From assembly GCA_017960765.1 (NCBI GenBank), contig JAGCYQ010000013.1, positions 1-33,199 on the forward strand: a DNA stretch of 33,199 nt, read 5' to 3'. The first letter of the stretch is position 1. Each line of letters opens with the position of its first letter. The DNA is from Treponema sp. Lineage in GTDB: Bacteria > Spirochaetota > Spirochaetia > Treponematales > Treponemataceae. The notes under the pieces are model-generated. The model had not been told where the DNA came from, made no database searches, and saw only the letters and a program-made list of their open reading frames with translations. This document shows, piece after piece, positions 1 to 7,804 of this stretch. Position numbers and translations under genes: made by a program.

Positions 1-1
1 C

Positions 2-625
2 AACTGGGTTTCTGTTGACGGAGACACATCCACAAACGACACGCTTACGGTTCTTGCCAACGGTATGGCGGGAAATGCGGAGATTGTCGCTGAGGGTGCG
101 GATTTTGATGCGTTCCTGGAGGCGTTCAATGCCCTGAATACCCAGATGGCGATGAAGATTGCCGGAGACGGTGAGGGTGCCACACGCCTGATTGAATGCA
201 GGGTCAGCGGTGCAAAGGATGAGGAGACGGCACGTGTTCTTGCAAAGAGCCTTATCTCTTCAAGCCTGGTAAAGGCTGCCATATTTGGAAAGGATGCAAA
301 CTTCGGACGTTTCCTGTGCGCAATGGGATATTCCGGGGCAGATTTTGATCCTGACAAGGTGACTATTTCATACAGGAGCCATGAGGGAGCAAGCAGGCAT
401 GGTGCCACCGACATAATCGGTTCAAATGACGGCAAGGAAAAAAGCGTGATGGTCTTTGAGAAAGGTGTCCCGCTTGTCTTTGATGAGGAAAAGGCCCTTG
501 AAGTTCTGAATGAAGATGAGATAATTGTCGATGTTGTATGTGGTGACGGTGATGCCTCGGGAACTGCCTGGGGATGTGACCTTACCTACGAATACGTTAA
601 GATTAACGGCGATTATAGGACTTGA
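2..625 (+). CDS. argJ: ArgJ, glutamate N-acetyltransferase (3' part, cut by window edge)
   Basis: C-terminal ~207 residues of ornithine/glutamate acetyltransferase, which moves the acetyl group from N-acetylornithine to glutamate in the cyclic arginine pathway and in some organisms also makes N-acetylglutamate from acetyl-CoA. The reading frame is open from base 2. It opens with the family motif [11 protein letters not shown] (about residues 4-14 of the visible part) and ends with the family's usual C-terminus (here NGDYRT). The self-cleavage site with its nucleophilic Thr lies upstream, outside the window. The stop codon overlaps the alternative TTG start of argB, and the ATG chosen for argB is 8 nt further on, so the genes are surely co-transcribed. 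argC is commonly upstream of argJ in such clusters but cannot be seen here. Confidence 0.95.
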   Translation, partial: NWVSVDGDTSTNDTLTVLANGMAGNAEIVAEGADFDAFLEAFNALNTQMAMKIAGDGEGATRLIECRVSGAKDEETARVLAKSLISSSLVKAAIFGKDANFGRFLCAMGYSGADFDPDKVTISYRSHEGASRHGATDIIGSNDGKEKSVMVFEKGVPLVFDEEKALEVLNEDEIIVDVVCGDGDASGTAWGCDLTYEYVKINGDYRT

Positions 626-633
626 GGTTTGAC

Positions 634-1530
634 ATGAGTGAAGAAATGATAAACGGAGAAGATCCGCGGCTTGACAATTCAAAGTGGTCTGATGTTCTTG
701 TACAGGCCCTTCCGTATTTCAGGCACTGGGTGGGCAAGATTGTCGTTGTAAAGTACGGCGGCAATGCAATGCTCAACGAGGAGCTCAAGGCGGACGTCAT
801 GGAGGACATCGTTCTCCTGAGTACAATCGGAATCAATGTGGTTCTCGTACACGGCGGCGGTCCTGAGATCAACAACATGCTGGAGCGTGTCGGAAAGGAA
901 AGCCGTTTTGTAAAGGGTCTCAGATACACGGATGCAGAGGTTATGGAAATCGTTCAGATGGTGCTTACAGGCAAACTGAACAAGGAAATCGTAGGCCTCC
1001 TTTTGCAGAAAGGCGGAAAGGCTGTGGGACTCAGTGGAGTTGACGCAGGTCTTTTGCGTGCAAGGAAAATCGACAAGGATGGAGAGGATCTTGGTTTTGT
1101 AGGTGATGTAACCGAGGTAAATCCTGAGATAATCCAGTCGCTTCTTAAACAGGGCTTTATTCCTGTTGTAAGTACTGTGGCTTTGGGTGAGGCGGGAGAT
1201 TACAGCAAATACAACATCAATGCTGACACTGCGGCGGCAAAAATCGCAATCGCACTTGGGGCAGAGAAATTCGTTCAGCTTACTAACGTGCCTGGTGTAT
1301 TAAAGGACATAAACGATCCCCACTCACTCCTGCAGCGTATACGTATGTCCCAGATTCCGGAGATGATAGAGAACGGAACAATTGCAGGCGGCATGATTCC
1401 GAAAATCGAGTGCTGCATGCTTGCCCGTAAGGGTGGTGTTCCCCGTACGCATATTATTGACGGACGTGTGCCTCACTCACTGCTGATAGAGATGTTCAGT
1501 GACCGTGGAATCGGCACAATGATTTACTGA
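634..1530 (+). CDS. argB: ArgB, acetylglutamate kinase
   Basis: Phosphorylates N-acetylglutamate, the second step of arginine synthesis, in the cytoplasm. Amino-acid kinase fold: KYGGNAM (residues 40-46, catalytic Lys40), the glycine loop HGGGPEIN (73-80) and a C-terminal [10 protein letters not shown]...GIGTMI block. Length 298 aa is normal. The N-terminal helix before the first strand ([15 protein letters not shown]) is the extension known in arginine-inhibited hexameric kinases, so feedback inhibition by arginine is likely (inference). I chose the ATG at 634 because GAGG lies 6 nt upstream. A TTG at 622, overlapping the argJ stop, would add four residues and has no better ribosome site. 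Confidence 0.95.
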   Translation: MSEEMINGEDPRLDNSKWSDVLVQALPYFRHWVGKIVVVKYGGNAMLNEELKADVMEDIVLLSTIGINVVLVHGGGPEINNMLERVGKESRFVKGLRYTDAEVMEIVQMVLTGKLNKEIVGLLLQKGGKAVGLSGVDAGLLRARKIDKDGEDLGFVGDVTEVNPEIIQSLLKQGFIPVVSTVALGEAGDYSKYNINADTAAAKIAIALGAEKFVQLTNVPGVLKDINDPHSLLQRIRMSQIPEMIENGTIAGGMIPKIECCMLARKGGVPRTHIIDGRVPHSLLIEMFSDRGIGTMIY

Positions 1531-1551
1531 TACCATTTTAGGAGAATTATT

Positions 1552-2712
1552 ATGGGTAGCAAGATAGTTGTAAATAATTACGGTTCATTCGACGTGACCC
1601 TTAAAGGCGGAAAAGGCTCAACCTTGACCGATGTAAACGGAAAAAAATACATTGACTTTCTGGCAGGCATTGCGGTCAATTCGCTTGGACACGGATACAA
1701 GCCTCTTGTAAAGGCGGTTGCAAAACAGGCCTCAAAGGAAATACACGTGTGCAATTATTATCTGAGCGACACAGGTGTTGCCTATGCAAACGAGCTTCTG
1801 AATGCCACAGGCTTTGACGGTGTTTATTTTGGAAACAGCGGTGCAGAGGCAAACGAGGCCGCAATCAAGCTGGCAAGAAAATACGGTCAGCTTAACGGCG
1901 GCAAAAAAAGAAAGACAATCGTAACCCTTGAGCAGTCTTTCCACGGAAGGACCCTTGCAACAATCAAGGCAACAGGTCAGGAAAGATTCCACCCGGAGTG
2001 TTTCGCTCCATATCCCGAGGGATTCAAGACAATAAAGGCAAATGACTGGGATGCCATTCAGACTGCATTCGATGACACAACAGCGGCCTTTATGGTTGAG
2101 TGTGTCCAGGGAGAGGGTGGTGTAAACCTTCTTGACAAAAAGTGGCTTCAGCTGGCAAGTGATGCCGCACGGAGGGCTGGTGCAATAGTTATCGCAGACG
2201 AGGTTCAGACTGGCATGGGAAGAACCGGAAGCCTTCTTGCAAGCGAGCAGCTCATGTTCAATCCTGAGGTAGTTACTCTTGCAAAGGGAATAGCTGGTGG
2301 TGTTCCGATGGGTGCAATGCTTTTCAGGGGTAAGGCAGCCGGTGTGTATGAGGCAGGAGACCATCAGTCTACATTTGGTGGAAACCCTCTTGCATGTGCC
2401 GCCGCCAGAGTTGTGCTTAAGACACTCAAGAGCCCTGATTTCCTTGCAAAGGTGACACAGAAGGGTGAGTTCATCAGGTCAACGATAAAGAGCTGGAATC
2501 TCCCGATTGTAAAGGACGTAAGGGGTCTGGGCCTGATGACAGGTGTTCAGGTGGAAGGTGATCCTGTTGCATTGGAGATTGCATGTCTTGACGCAGGCCT
2601 TCTGCTTGCCACTGCGGGAAGCGATGTCCTTAGGATAGTGCCTCCGCTGAACATAAGCAAAAAAGAGATTAAGGCTGGACTTGAGATACTTCATCAGGTT
2701 CTGTCAAAATAA
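1552..2712 (+). CDS. argD: ArgD, acetylornithine aminotransferase
   Basis: PLP-dependent class III aminotransferase converting N-acetylglutamate semialdehyde plus glutamate to N-acetylornithine; it may also act on succinyl-diaminopimelate. Visible motifs: NSGAEANEAAIKLAR (PLP-phosphate region), the cofactor Asp in IVIADEVQTGMGR, and the Schiff-base lysine in TLAKGIAGG (Lys245). Length 386 aa is typical. AGGAG lies about 8 nt before the ATG and argB ends 21 nt upstream. It is the last gene of the arginine operon and a hairpin terminator follows within 25 nt. The main alternative, ornithine or GABA aminotransferase, is less likely given the argJ-argB context. Confidence 0.93.
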   Translation: MGSKIVVNNYGSFDVTLKGGKGSTLTDVNGKKYIDFLAGIAVNSLGHGYKPLVKAVAKQASKEIHVCNYYLSDTGVAYANELLNATGFDGVYFGNSGAEANEAAIKLARKYGQLNGGKKRKTIVTLEQSFHGRTLATIKATGQERFHPECFAPYPEGFKTIKANDWDAIQTAFDDTTAAFMVECVQGEGGVNLLDKKWLQLASDAARRAGAIVIADEVQTGMGRTGSLLASEQLMFNPEVVTLAKGIAGGVPMGAMLFRGKAAGVYEAGDHQSTFGGNPLACAAARVVLKTLKSPDFLAKVTQKGEFIRSTIKSWNLPIVKDVRGLGLMTGVQVEGDPVALEIACLDAGLLLATAGSDVLRIVPPLNISKKEIKAGLEILHQVLSK

Positions 2713-2736
2713 GTCTTGAGTTGTAAAGACAATGTT

Positions 2737-2778
2737 CCCCCGGATTTCCTTATTGTGGATTTCAGGGGGATTTTTTTT
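2737..2778 (+). terminator. Rho-independent terminator of the arg operon
   Basis: A C5/G5-based imperfect stem (CCCCC at 2737-2741, GGGGG at 2765-2769; about 10 of 13 positions pair) encloses a 7-nt loop and is followed by eight T residues (2771-2778). The T run overlaps the stop codon of the convergent gene. Read from the other strand the hairpin has no T tract, so it terminates mainly the arg transcript. Confidence 0.8.
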
Positions 2779-4336
2779 ATTGTGCCGTTGTTGTCGTGGC
2801 TGGTTGGAGCGATTCGCCCTGAGACTCAAAGTAGCGGTCCAGAATCAGAACGTGGTCTTCCGTGGCAAAGCTCTGTGAGGGACTCAGTACGTATGGCTGC
2901 AGCAGAATCTCTGAGGAATCTGTCTTACCGTCCTGTGTCTGTCCGTAGCTTATTTTGTATACTTTGGAGAATACTGGAGTTTCTGTGGCCGATCTGAACT
3001 GAATGTATGCATCGTTAGCGTAATCCAGTGCAACATAGTTTCCCATGTCATTTACTGTGTCTCCGGTCGCACTGTATTTTCCACCGGCAAATGTGACTAT
3101 GGTTCCATCCGGCATTTTCCATGCGGGACCTTCCTCAAGATTCAGGATGTATGGCTTGGACTGTGACTCATTGTTTTCCAGTGACTTTATGTATGAGGTT
3201 GCATCGCTCATCTTCTTGTAGTCACCGTTCCATTCCGCACCTTCCGTTACAAGGACACGCACGTCATCGTGGAGTATGACCCTGACTTCATCACTGCTTC
3301 TGAGTGAGACATCAACCCTTCGCTGAAGGTTCAGGATCTCCAGGTTTGTTGCGGTGATGTATACTCCGTTTTTGCGTACGATATTGTTCTGCCAGTCAAA
3401 GACTTCCTCCTGGTTTTTAAGAAGGAATGTTATCTGCTTGTCTTCCCAGTCAAAATAGATGTAATGCAGGTCGTTGGTATGCTCATCGGTCTTGTACCAC
3501 AGTCCGTGAAGGAATTTTGCAAACGTATCCTTTGATCCGTCCTGTATTTTTGCCATGTCGGATGCTGAGAGGTTTGCACCTGCCTCAACGGTCTGTTCCC
3601 CAAGCTCGTAGCGTCCCAGTTCTGCGTTCCAGTCGTAGCGTGACTGAATCTGGTTTGTGGAATTGGGATGTGCCGGATCTGATGCGTTCATCCATATTGA
3701 ATAGCTTTCTCCGTCTGCTCCCGAAAGGTTGTATGCGTCTGAGCGTTCTGTCTGCTGTATGAAAATTGAGCCGTCGCACTCAAGGTTTGCAATCTGGGTT
3801 ACGGATACTGCCGTCTCGGTCCTGGTGATGAAAAATGCCTGAAGCACTTCGTTTCCCGTGTCAACAAATCCCTGATACACAAGGGCTGTCCTGTGGTCGC
3901 CTGTCAGGTCAATTCCGGTATACGAAAAAGTCTTTATCTGGCGGATTGGGGTTGCAATCGAGGCAAGGCGTTCATATTCACCTTTCTGCGGGTTAAAGAG
4001 TCCGACAATCAGCGTGATGTACGGGCTGGATACCGTGCGTATGGCGTTCACCTGGTCATTGTTCAGGTCGCCGTCAAAATCCATGTCCACTGTGGCAAGC
4101 AGGGTTTCGTCGGAATTTAGCGGAACAAGTGAAACGATTTCGGGATCCAGGTATTCGGATGAACCGTTGTCAAAATCATCATCATCAAGTTCCTGGTCAT
4201 CATTGACTCTGGGCACTACGACACGGGAAGCCGTAACCTTTTCTTCCGGGGCTGTAAAATAGCGGTATTGAATGTAAATCACAGCCAGCACACCGATGGC
4301 GAGCACAAAAACTGCAAAAACAACTTTCTTATGCAT
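2777..4336 (-). CDS. Membrane-anchored acidic protein of unknown function
   Basis: 519 aa. A short basic start (MHKK) and one hydrophobic segment (about residues 5-25) indicate an uncleaved anchor or signal, with the rest outside the cytoplasm. An acidic stretch (residues 46-56) is followed by an EF-hand-like loop, DMDFDGDLNNDQ (residues 84-95), and a weaker similar element (GIDLTGDH) about 60 residues later. Such Asp loops occur in FG-GAP or dockerin-like calcium-binding segments. The remainder reads as beta-rich. I do not recognise the family with certainty. It might belong to the treponemal proteins labelled pallilysin-related adhesins, but there is no HExxH motif, so I do not assign that. 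It starts 3 nt after the galE stop and is probably co-transcribed. Conservation in other treponemes seems likely but is untested. Confidence 0.8.
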   Translation of the reverse strand: MHKKVVFAVFVLAIGVLAVIYIQYRYFTAPEEKVTASRVVVPRVNDDQELDDDDFDNGSSEYLDPEIVSLVPLNSDETLLATVDMDFDGDLNNDQVNAIRTVSSPYITLIVGLFNPQKGEYERLASIATPIRQIKTFSYTGIDLTGDHRTALVYQGFVDTGNEVLQAFFITRTETAVSVTQIANLECDGSIFIQQTERSDAYNLSGADGESYSIWMNASDPAHPNSTNQIQSRYDWNAELGRYELGEQTVEAGANLSASDMAKIQDGSKDTFAKFLHGLWYKTDEHTNDLHYIYFDWEDKQITFLLKNQEEVFDWQNNIVRKNGVYITATNLEILNLQRRVDVSLRSSDEVRVILHDDVRVLVTEGAEWNGDYKKMSDATSYIKSLENNESQSKPYILNLEEGPAWKMPDGTIVTFAGGKYSATGDTVNDMGNYVALDYANDAYIQFRSATETPVFSKVYKISYGQTQDGKTDSSEILLQPYVLSPSQSFATEDHVLILDRYFESQGESLQPATTTTAQ

Positions 4337-4339
4337 ATT

Positions 4340-5317
4340 TTATTTACCGTAATACCTTTTGTAGGCTTTCCATGTACTGTCCAAAAGCGTGTTTATGTCA
4401 CTGTATTTTGGTTCCCAACCGAGCTTTTCCTTTGCAAGGGCTGAACTTGCCGTAAGCTGTGCGGGGTCTCCGGGACGACGGGCCACATATTCTGCCTTGA
4501 TGTCCACTCCTGTGATTTTTCTTGCCGCCTCAAGCATCTCGGTGACTGTAATGCCTGTTCCTGTTCCAAGGTTCAGGGTAAGGCTTTCTTTCTTTGAAGT
4601 GATGTATTCAAGCGCAAGTACGTGTGCCACAGCAAGGTCCGTGACATGAATGTAGTCGCGTATGCATGTTCCGTCGCGGGTGGGGTAGTCGTTTCCAAAG
4701 ATGCTTAGCTTTTCCCTTTTTCCGCAGGCCGCCTCCATGATTACTGGAAGAAGGTTTGCCGGATTTCGTTCAAGTCCGTAGATTACGCCCTCAGGGTCAT
4801 ATCCTGCCGCATTGAAATACCTCAGGGCCGCAAAGTGAAGCCCCTTGAGCTGCTCGTACCACTGCATGAATTCCTCAATCTTGAGTTTTGTAAATCCGTA
4901 GTAGTTTTCTGGATTCTTGGGGTGGTTTTCGTCTATGGGCAGGTACTGTGGCTCACCAAAAACAGCCGCACTTGATGAGAACACCATGTTCAGGCAGTTG
5001 TGTGCCACCGCCGCATTAAGGATGTTTATGGTTCCGTTTATGTTGTTTACGGAATATTTTTCGGGCTTTATCATGGACTCTCCGGCCGCCTTGAATGCAG
5101 CAAGGTCTACAAATGCGTCAAATCCCCGTTCAAAAGCGGAATCCAGGTCCTCTGGATGAAGGATTGAGCCTGCGATAAAGTCGTTTTCCGGAAAAAGATT
5201 CTGAATGAGTCCACTGGAGAGGTTGTCAAAAACCGTAACTTTGTGTCCGCGTGCCATCAGTTCCTTTACTACATGGCTTCCGATATATCCTGCTCCACCA
5301 ATAACCAAAACTTTCAT
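4340..5317 (-). CDS. galE: GalE, UDP-glucose 4-epimerase
   Basis: Interconverts UDP-glucose and UDP-galactose in the cytoplasm, supplying galactose for envelope glycans and feeding dietary galactose into glycolysis. Extended short-chain dehydrogenase: NAD-binding GGAGYIGSH (residues 7-15), a catalytic Ser in SSSAAVFG (about 114-121) and the YxxxK pair Tyr140/Lys144. Length 325 aa is typical. I start at the ATG at 5317 because AAGGAGG (5324-5330) sits just before it. An in-frame upstream ATG at 5362 would put 15 extra residues ahead of the first strand and lies inside an inverted repeat. The gene leads a two-gene transcript. Confidence 0.95.
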   Translation of the reverse strand: MKVLVIGGAGYIGSHVVKELMARGHKVTVFDNLSSGLIQNLFPENDFIAGSILHPEDLDSAFERGFDAFVDLAAFKAAGESMIKPEKYSVNNINGTINILNAAVAHNCLNMVFSSSAAVFGEPQYLPIDENHPKNPENYYGFTKLKIEEFMQWYEQLKGLHFAALRYFNAAGYDPEGVIYGLERNPANLLPVIMEAACGKREKLSIFGNDYPTRDGTCIRDYIHVTDLAVAHVLALEYITSKKESLTLNLGTGTGITVTEMLEAARKITGVDIKAEYVARRPGDPAQLTASSALAKEKLGWEPKYSDINTLLDSTWKAYKRYYGK

Positions 5318-5357
5318 ACAGGACCTCCTTTTGTATGAATAAACTTTTAAACTCGCA

Positions 5358-5400
5358 GGCATCTATAAAAAGTCATTGAGAATGAGTTTTTATAGATGCC
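5358..5400. repeat. Long near-perfect inverted repeat upstream of galE
   Basis: Two 14-nt arms, GGCATCTATAAAAA (5358-5371) and its exact complement (5387-5400), flank an inner 5-bp stem TCATT/AATGA with a GAG loop. One G-G mismatch separates the two stems. The total is 19 bp paired over 43 nt. It lies 41 nt upstream of the galE start and about 90 nt upstream of the promoter proposed for the divergent cyclase operon. No T tract follows on either side, so it is not a classic terminator. It could be a dispersed repeat, an operator or a stable RNA hairpin. Confidence 0.85.
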
Positions 5401-5490
5401 ATGTAACTATCATATACTAAAGGGAGTTTTTTAACAATAGAGAGGGAAGGGAATTATAAATGGAGATTTTTAATTTTTTTCCCCGCAAGG

Positions 5491-5519
5491 TTGATTTTAT
5501 GTAGAATTTATAATAGAAT
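5491..5519 (+). promoter_or_regulatory. Probable sigma-70 promoter of the cyclase operon
   Basis: TTGATT (5491-5496), a 17-nt spacer and TAGAAT (5514-5519). A perfect TATAAT overlaps at 5509-5514 but would be only 12 nt from this -35 box. The leader would be about 75 nt and very AT-rich. It contains a weak hairpin closed by TGGAG/CTCCA (5538-5569). Nothing else is evident in 5401-5599. Confidence 0.5.
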
Positions 5520-5599
5520 TAACCGATAATTGATGGGTGGAGTTTAAATTTAAAAAAAATTTTGCTCCAGTATTGTTTTAACCCAAAAATTTGAACCAA

Positions 5600-7804
5600 A
5601 TGAGTAAAGAAGATATGGAAACAACTGTAAAAAAGAAGAAAAAAGGTGTGAGTTTACTCCGTTCAATCGGTTTAAAGCTGTCCTTGATTATCGGTGTCGT
5701 GGTTATTGCATCATTGCTCCTTGTAACCTTGATGACCAGCTATTTTCTTGGTGCTGACGTCAAGATTACCGCCGAAGACAACAACCGTACAATCAACACA
5801 CGCTCTGCCGCATCCGCAGAAGTCAAATTTTCCAACATCCGCTCCAATGTATTCCAGCTGTTGGATTTGATAAATGCCGCAGGAACCGGTACAAATGCCG
5901 CCCTGGCACGTCAGGCCCAGTCTTTCTTCTTTGAGCGTAACTCCGACGTCGCATTCATCTCCGTTCAGTCCATAGACAACATCCGCAGTGGAGACATTTC
6001 CAAGACTTCTTCCACCGACCTGCGCTTCTTCAACAACCACTTTTTTTCAATAAACGAGCTTGAAAACACCGTAGTGGACGACTTTTTGCTTGCAAGCACC
6101 GAAGATCTTGAGCGTTCATGCCTTGGAGAAACCATTGCCCTGAATGCCTCTCCATATTTCAACATTCCGGTGATGTCCCTTTTGTTCCCCTATACCGACA
6201 ACGGAACCCAGCAGACGTGCATCATCATTTTCTCCATCGAATCGCTTTCTGAATCAATCGGTTCAGGTTCTGGCTCAACATCAAGCAATACATCCTTTGT
6301 CATAAACAATTACAATGACCTCCTTCTGCATCCGGACGGAGAACTGATTCTTGCGGGAGCGGGATTCAGCACACATCCTCTGGTACAGCAGCTCAGGCAG
6401 AACAATGACAACAATACTTCCAGCTTCCAGACCATGTTCCAGATGGAGGAAGACGGTAAAATCGAAAATTATTACGGGGCTTACGAAAGGCTTTCAATAG
6501 GCGACATTGTTGTTTTGACTACGGTTCCTGAGACAGTCGTTCTTGAGGCGGTCAACTATACAAAGCACAATAACCTGATGCTGACGCTTCTGGTCTTCTT
6601 CATCGCAATTCCGGTAATGCTTTTCTTTGCACACTTTGCACTTGCCAAGCCTCTTAAGAAGCTTACTGCTGCGGCGGAAGACATTTCACGCGGTAACTTC
6701 AACACGGAGATAATCGATACCCTGAACAAAAAACGAAAGGACGAAATCGGTGTCTTGAACCAGGGTACCGTTGACGAAAGGGAATTCCTTAATACATTCG
6801 CAAAATTCACGAACCAGGGTGTTGCCAAGGCCATTGCAACAAAGTCAATCGATTTTGAGCCTCACCTCAAGGACTGCACTATATTCTTCAGCGACATCCG
6901 TGGATTTACAAAAATATCCGACGGCTTCAAGGACCGCTTTGGCAACGAGTCTGCTGCTGAGATCATCGGCTTCTTGAACGACTACATGGGACGCATGGTT
7001 AACTGTGTATCTTTGAGCCACGGTAACATTGATAAATTCGAAGGCGACGCCATCATGGGTGTATGGGGTCTTTTGCGCGAGGACAACCTTGATTTCGAGA
7101 AGCTTCCTGACACCGACTTGAACAAGGCTAAGCTTCAGGCAGAGCATGAGGCCCATGTAAAGGGAGATGCCGTAGACTGTATCCGCGGTATAATCAGCAT
7201 GCGCTATGCCCTTATGGAATACAACAAGGCCGCAGAGGAATTCACTAAGCTTCATGCAGGTGAGCCAAAGGCAAAGTACAAGCCGCACATTCAGATTGGA
7301 TGCGGTATAAATACAGGACGTGTAACCGCCGGTGTTATGGGTGGTGGAGAAAAGATGGAATACACTGCCATCGGTGATGCCGTAAACTTTGCGTCCCGTA
7401 CCGAAAGCACAAACAAGCCTTGTGGTACAGACATCCTTATCACAGAGGACACTTACAACCTCCTTAAGAAGGACTTTATCCGCTGTGAGGAGAACCACTT
7501 TACTATTTCCTCAGAGAACATGGAAAGTGAGATTCTTGTTGAGCGCATTCCAGTAGGCATTGAAGTAAAGGGAAAAGGCGAGCAGCATTTCTATGGTGTT
7601 GTAAACATGCCGAATTTTGACATAGAAAAATTCTTCAGGGGAAATAATCCTGATTTTAAGGCTGACCCGGATTGTTTGAAAGCCGTAGGACCGACAGGAC
7701 CTAAGACCCTGAATGAAGTCAGAACACTTCTTGGAATTCCAATTCCAGATTTTGCAAAGGTAAACCTTAATGAAGAAGAAAACAAAACAGTCATTAAGCA
7801 GTAA
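5600..7804 (+). CDS. Membrane-bound class III adenylate cyclase with extracytoplasmic sensor and HAMP
   Basis: 734 aa, predicted to make cAMP from ATP. Order: basic cytoplasmic start, TM helix (about residues 20-45), a ~270-residue extracytoplasmic sensor region, second TM (about 325-350), a HAMP linker (LAKPLKKLTAAAEDISRGNF) and the cyclase domain (about 425-640). Key catalytic residues are present: metal-binding Asp432 in FSDIRGF and Asp483 in KFEGDAIM, adenine-selecting Lys479, Thr589 in YTAIGD, and the transition-state pair Asn596/Arg600 (NFASR). The Lys/Thr combination is that of class IIIb adenylyl cyclases, a group known for bicarbonate stimulation. The start is uncertain: ATG 5600, TTG 5591 and ATG 5615 are all in frame and none has a strong ribosome site. 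It overlaps the FecR gene by 35 nt. No cAMP receptor is encoded in this window. Confidence 0.92.
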   Translation: MSKEDMETTVKKKKKGVSLLRSIGLKLSLIIGVVVIASLLLVTLMTSYFLGADVKITAEDNNRTINTRSAASAEVKFSNIRSNVFQLLDLINAAGTGTNAALARQAQSFFFERNSDVAFISVQSIDNIRSGDISKTSSTDLRFFNNHFFSINELENTVVDDFLLASTEDLERSCLGETIALNASPYFNIPVMSLLFPYTDNGTQQTCIIIFSIESLSESIGSGSGSTSSNTSFVINNYNDLLLHPDGELILAGAGFSTHPLVQQLRQNNDNNTSSFQTMFQMEEDGKIENYYGAYERLSIGDIVVLTTVPETVVLEAVNYTKHNNLMLTLLVFFIAIPVMLFFAHFALAKPLKKLTAAAEDISRGNFNTEIIDTLNKKRKDEIGVLNQGTVDEREFLNTFAKFTNQGVAKAIATKSIDFEPHLKDCTIFFSDIRGFTKISDGFKDRFGNESAAEIIGFLNDYMGRMVNCVSLSHGNIDKFEGDAIMGVWGLLREDNLDFEKLPDTDLNKAKLQAEHEAHVKGDAVDCIRGIISMRYALMEYNKAAEEFTKLHAGEPKAKYKPHIQIGCGINTGRVTAGVMGGGEKMEYTAIGDAVNFASRTESTNKPCGTDILITEDTYNLLKKDFIRCEENHFTISSENMESEILVERIPVGIEVKGKGEQHFYGVVNMPNFDIEKFFRGNNPDFKADPDCLKAVGPTGPKTLNEVRTLLGIPIPDFAKVNLNEEENKTVIKQ

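Noticed and set aside
1732..2364. A 210-codon open frame on the minus strand inside argD
   Set aside because: It lies wholly antisense to a gene with clear aminotransferase motifs, has Cys-rich low-sense composition and no ribosome site.
2777..4336. Assignment as the metalloprotease-adhesin pallilysin
   Set aside because: No HExxH motif is present and the protein is over twice the length I recall for pallilysin; only a remote relation remains possible.
5358..5400. Inverted repeat considered as a rho-independent terminator
   Set aside because: It is upstream of both divergent genes, has an AT-rich stem, and neither side is followed by a T run.
5509..5514. A perfect TATAAT as the -10 box of the cyclase operon
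   Set aside because: No acceptable -35 hexamer lies 16-18 nt upstream; the overlapping TAGAAT at 5514-5519 has correct 17-nt spacing to TTGATT, although the TATAAT could still act alone.
6845..7498. A 217-codon minus-strand frame in the cyclase gene
   Set aside because: It covers the conserved catalytic domain in antisense; the product resembles no protein and the strand lacks a promoter or ribosome site.
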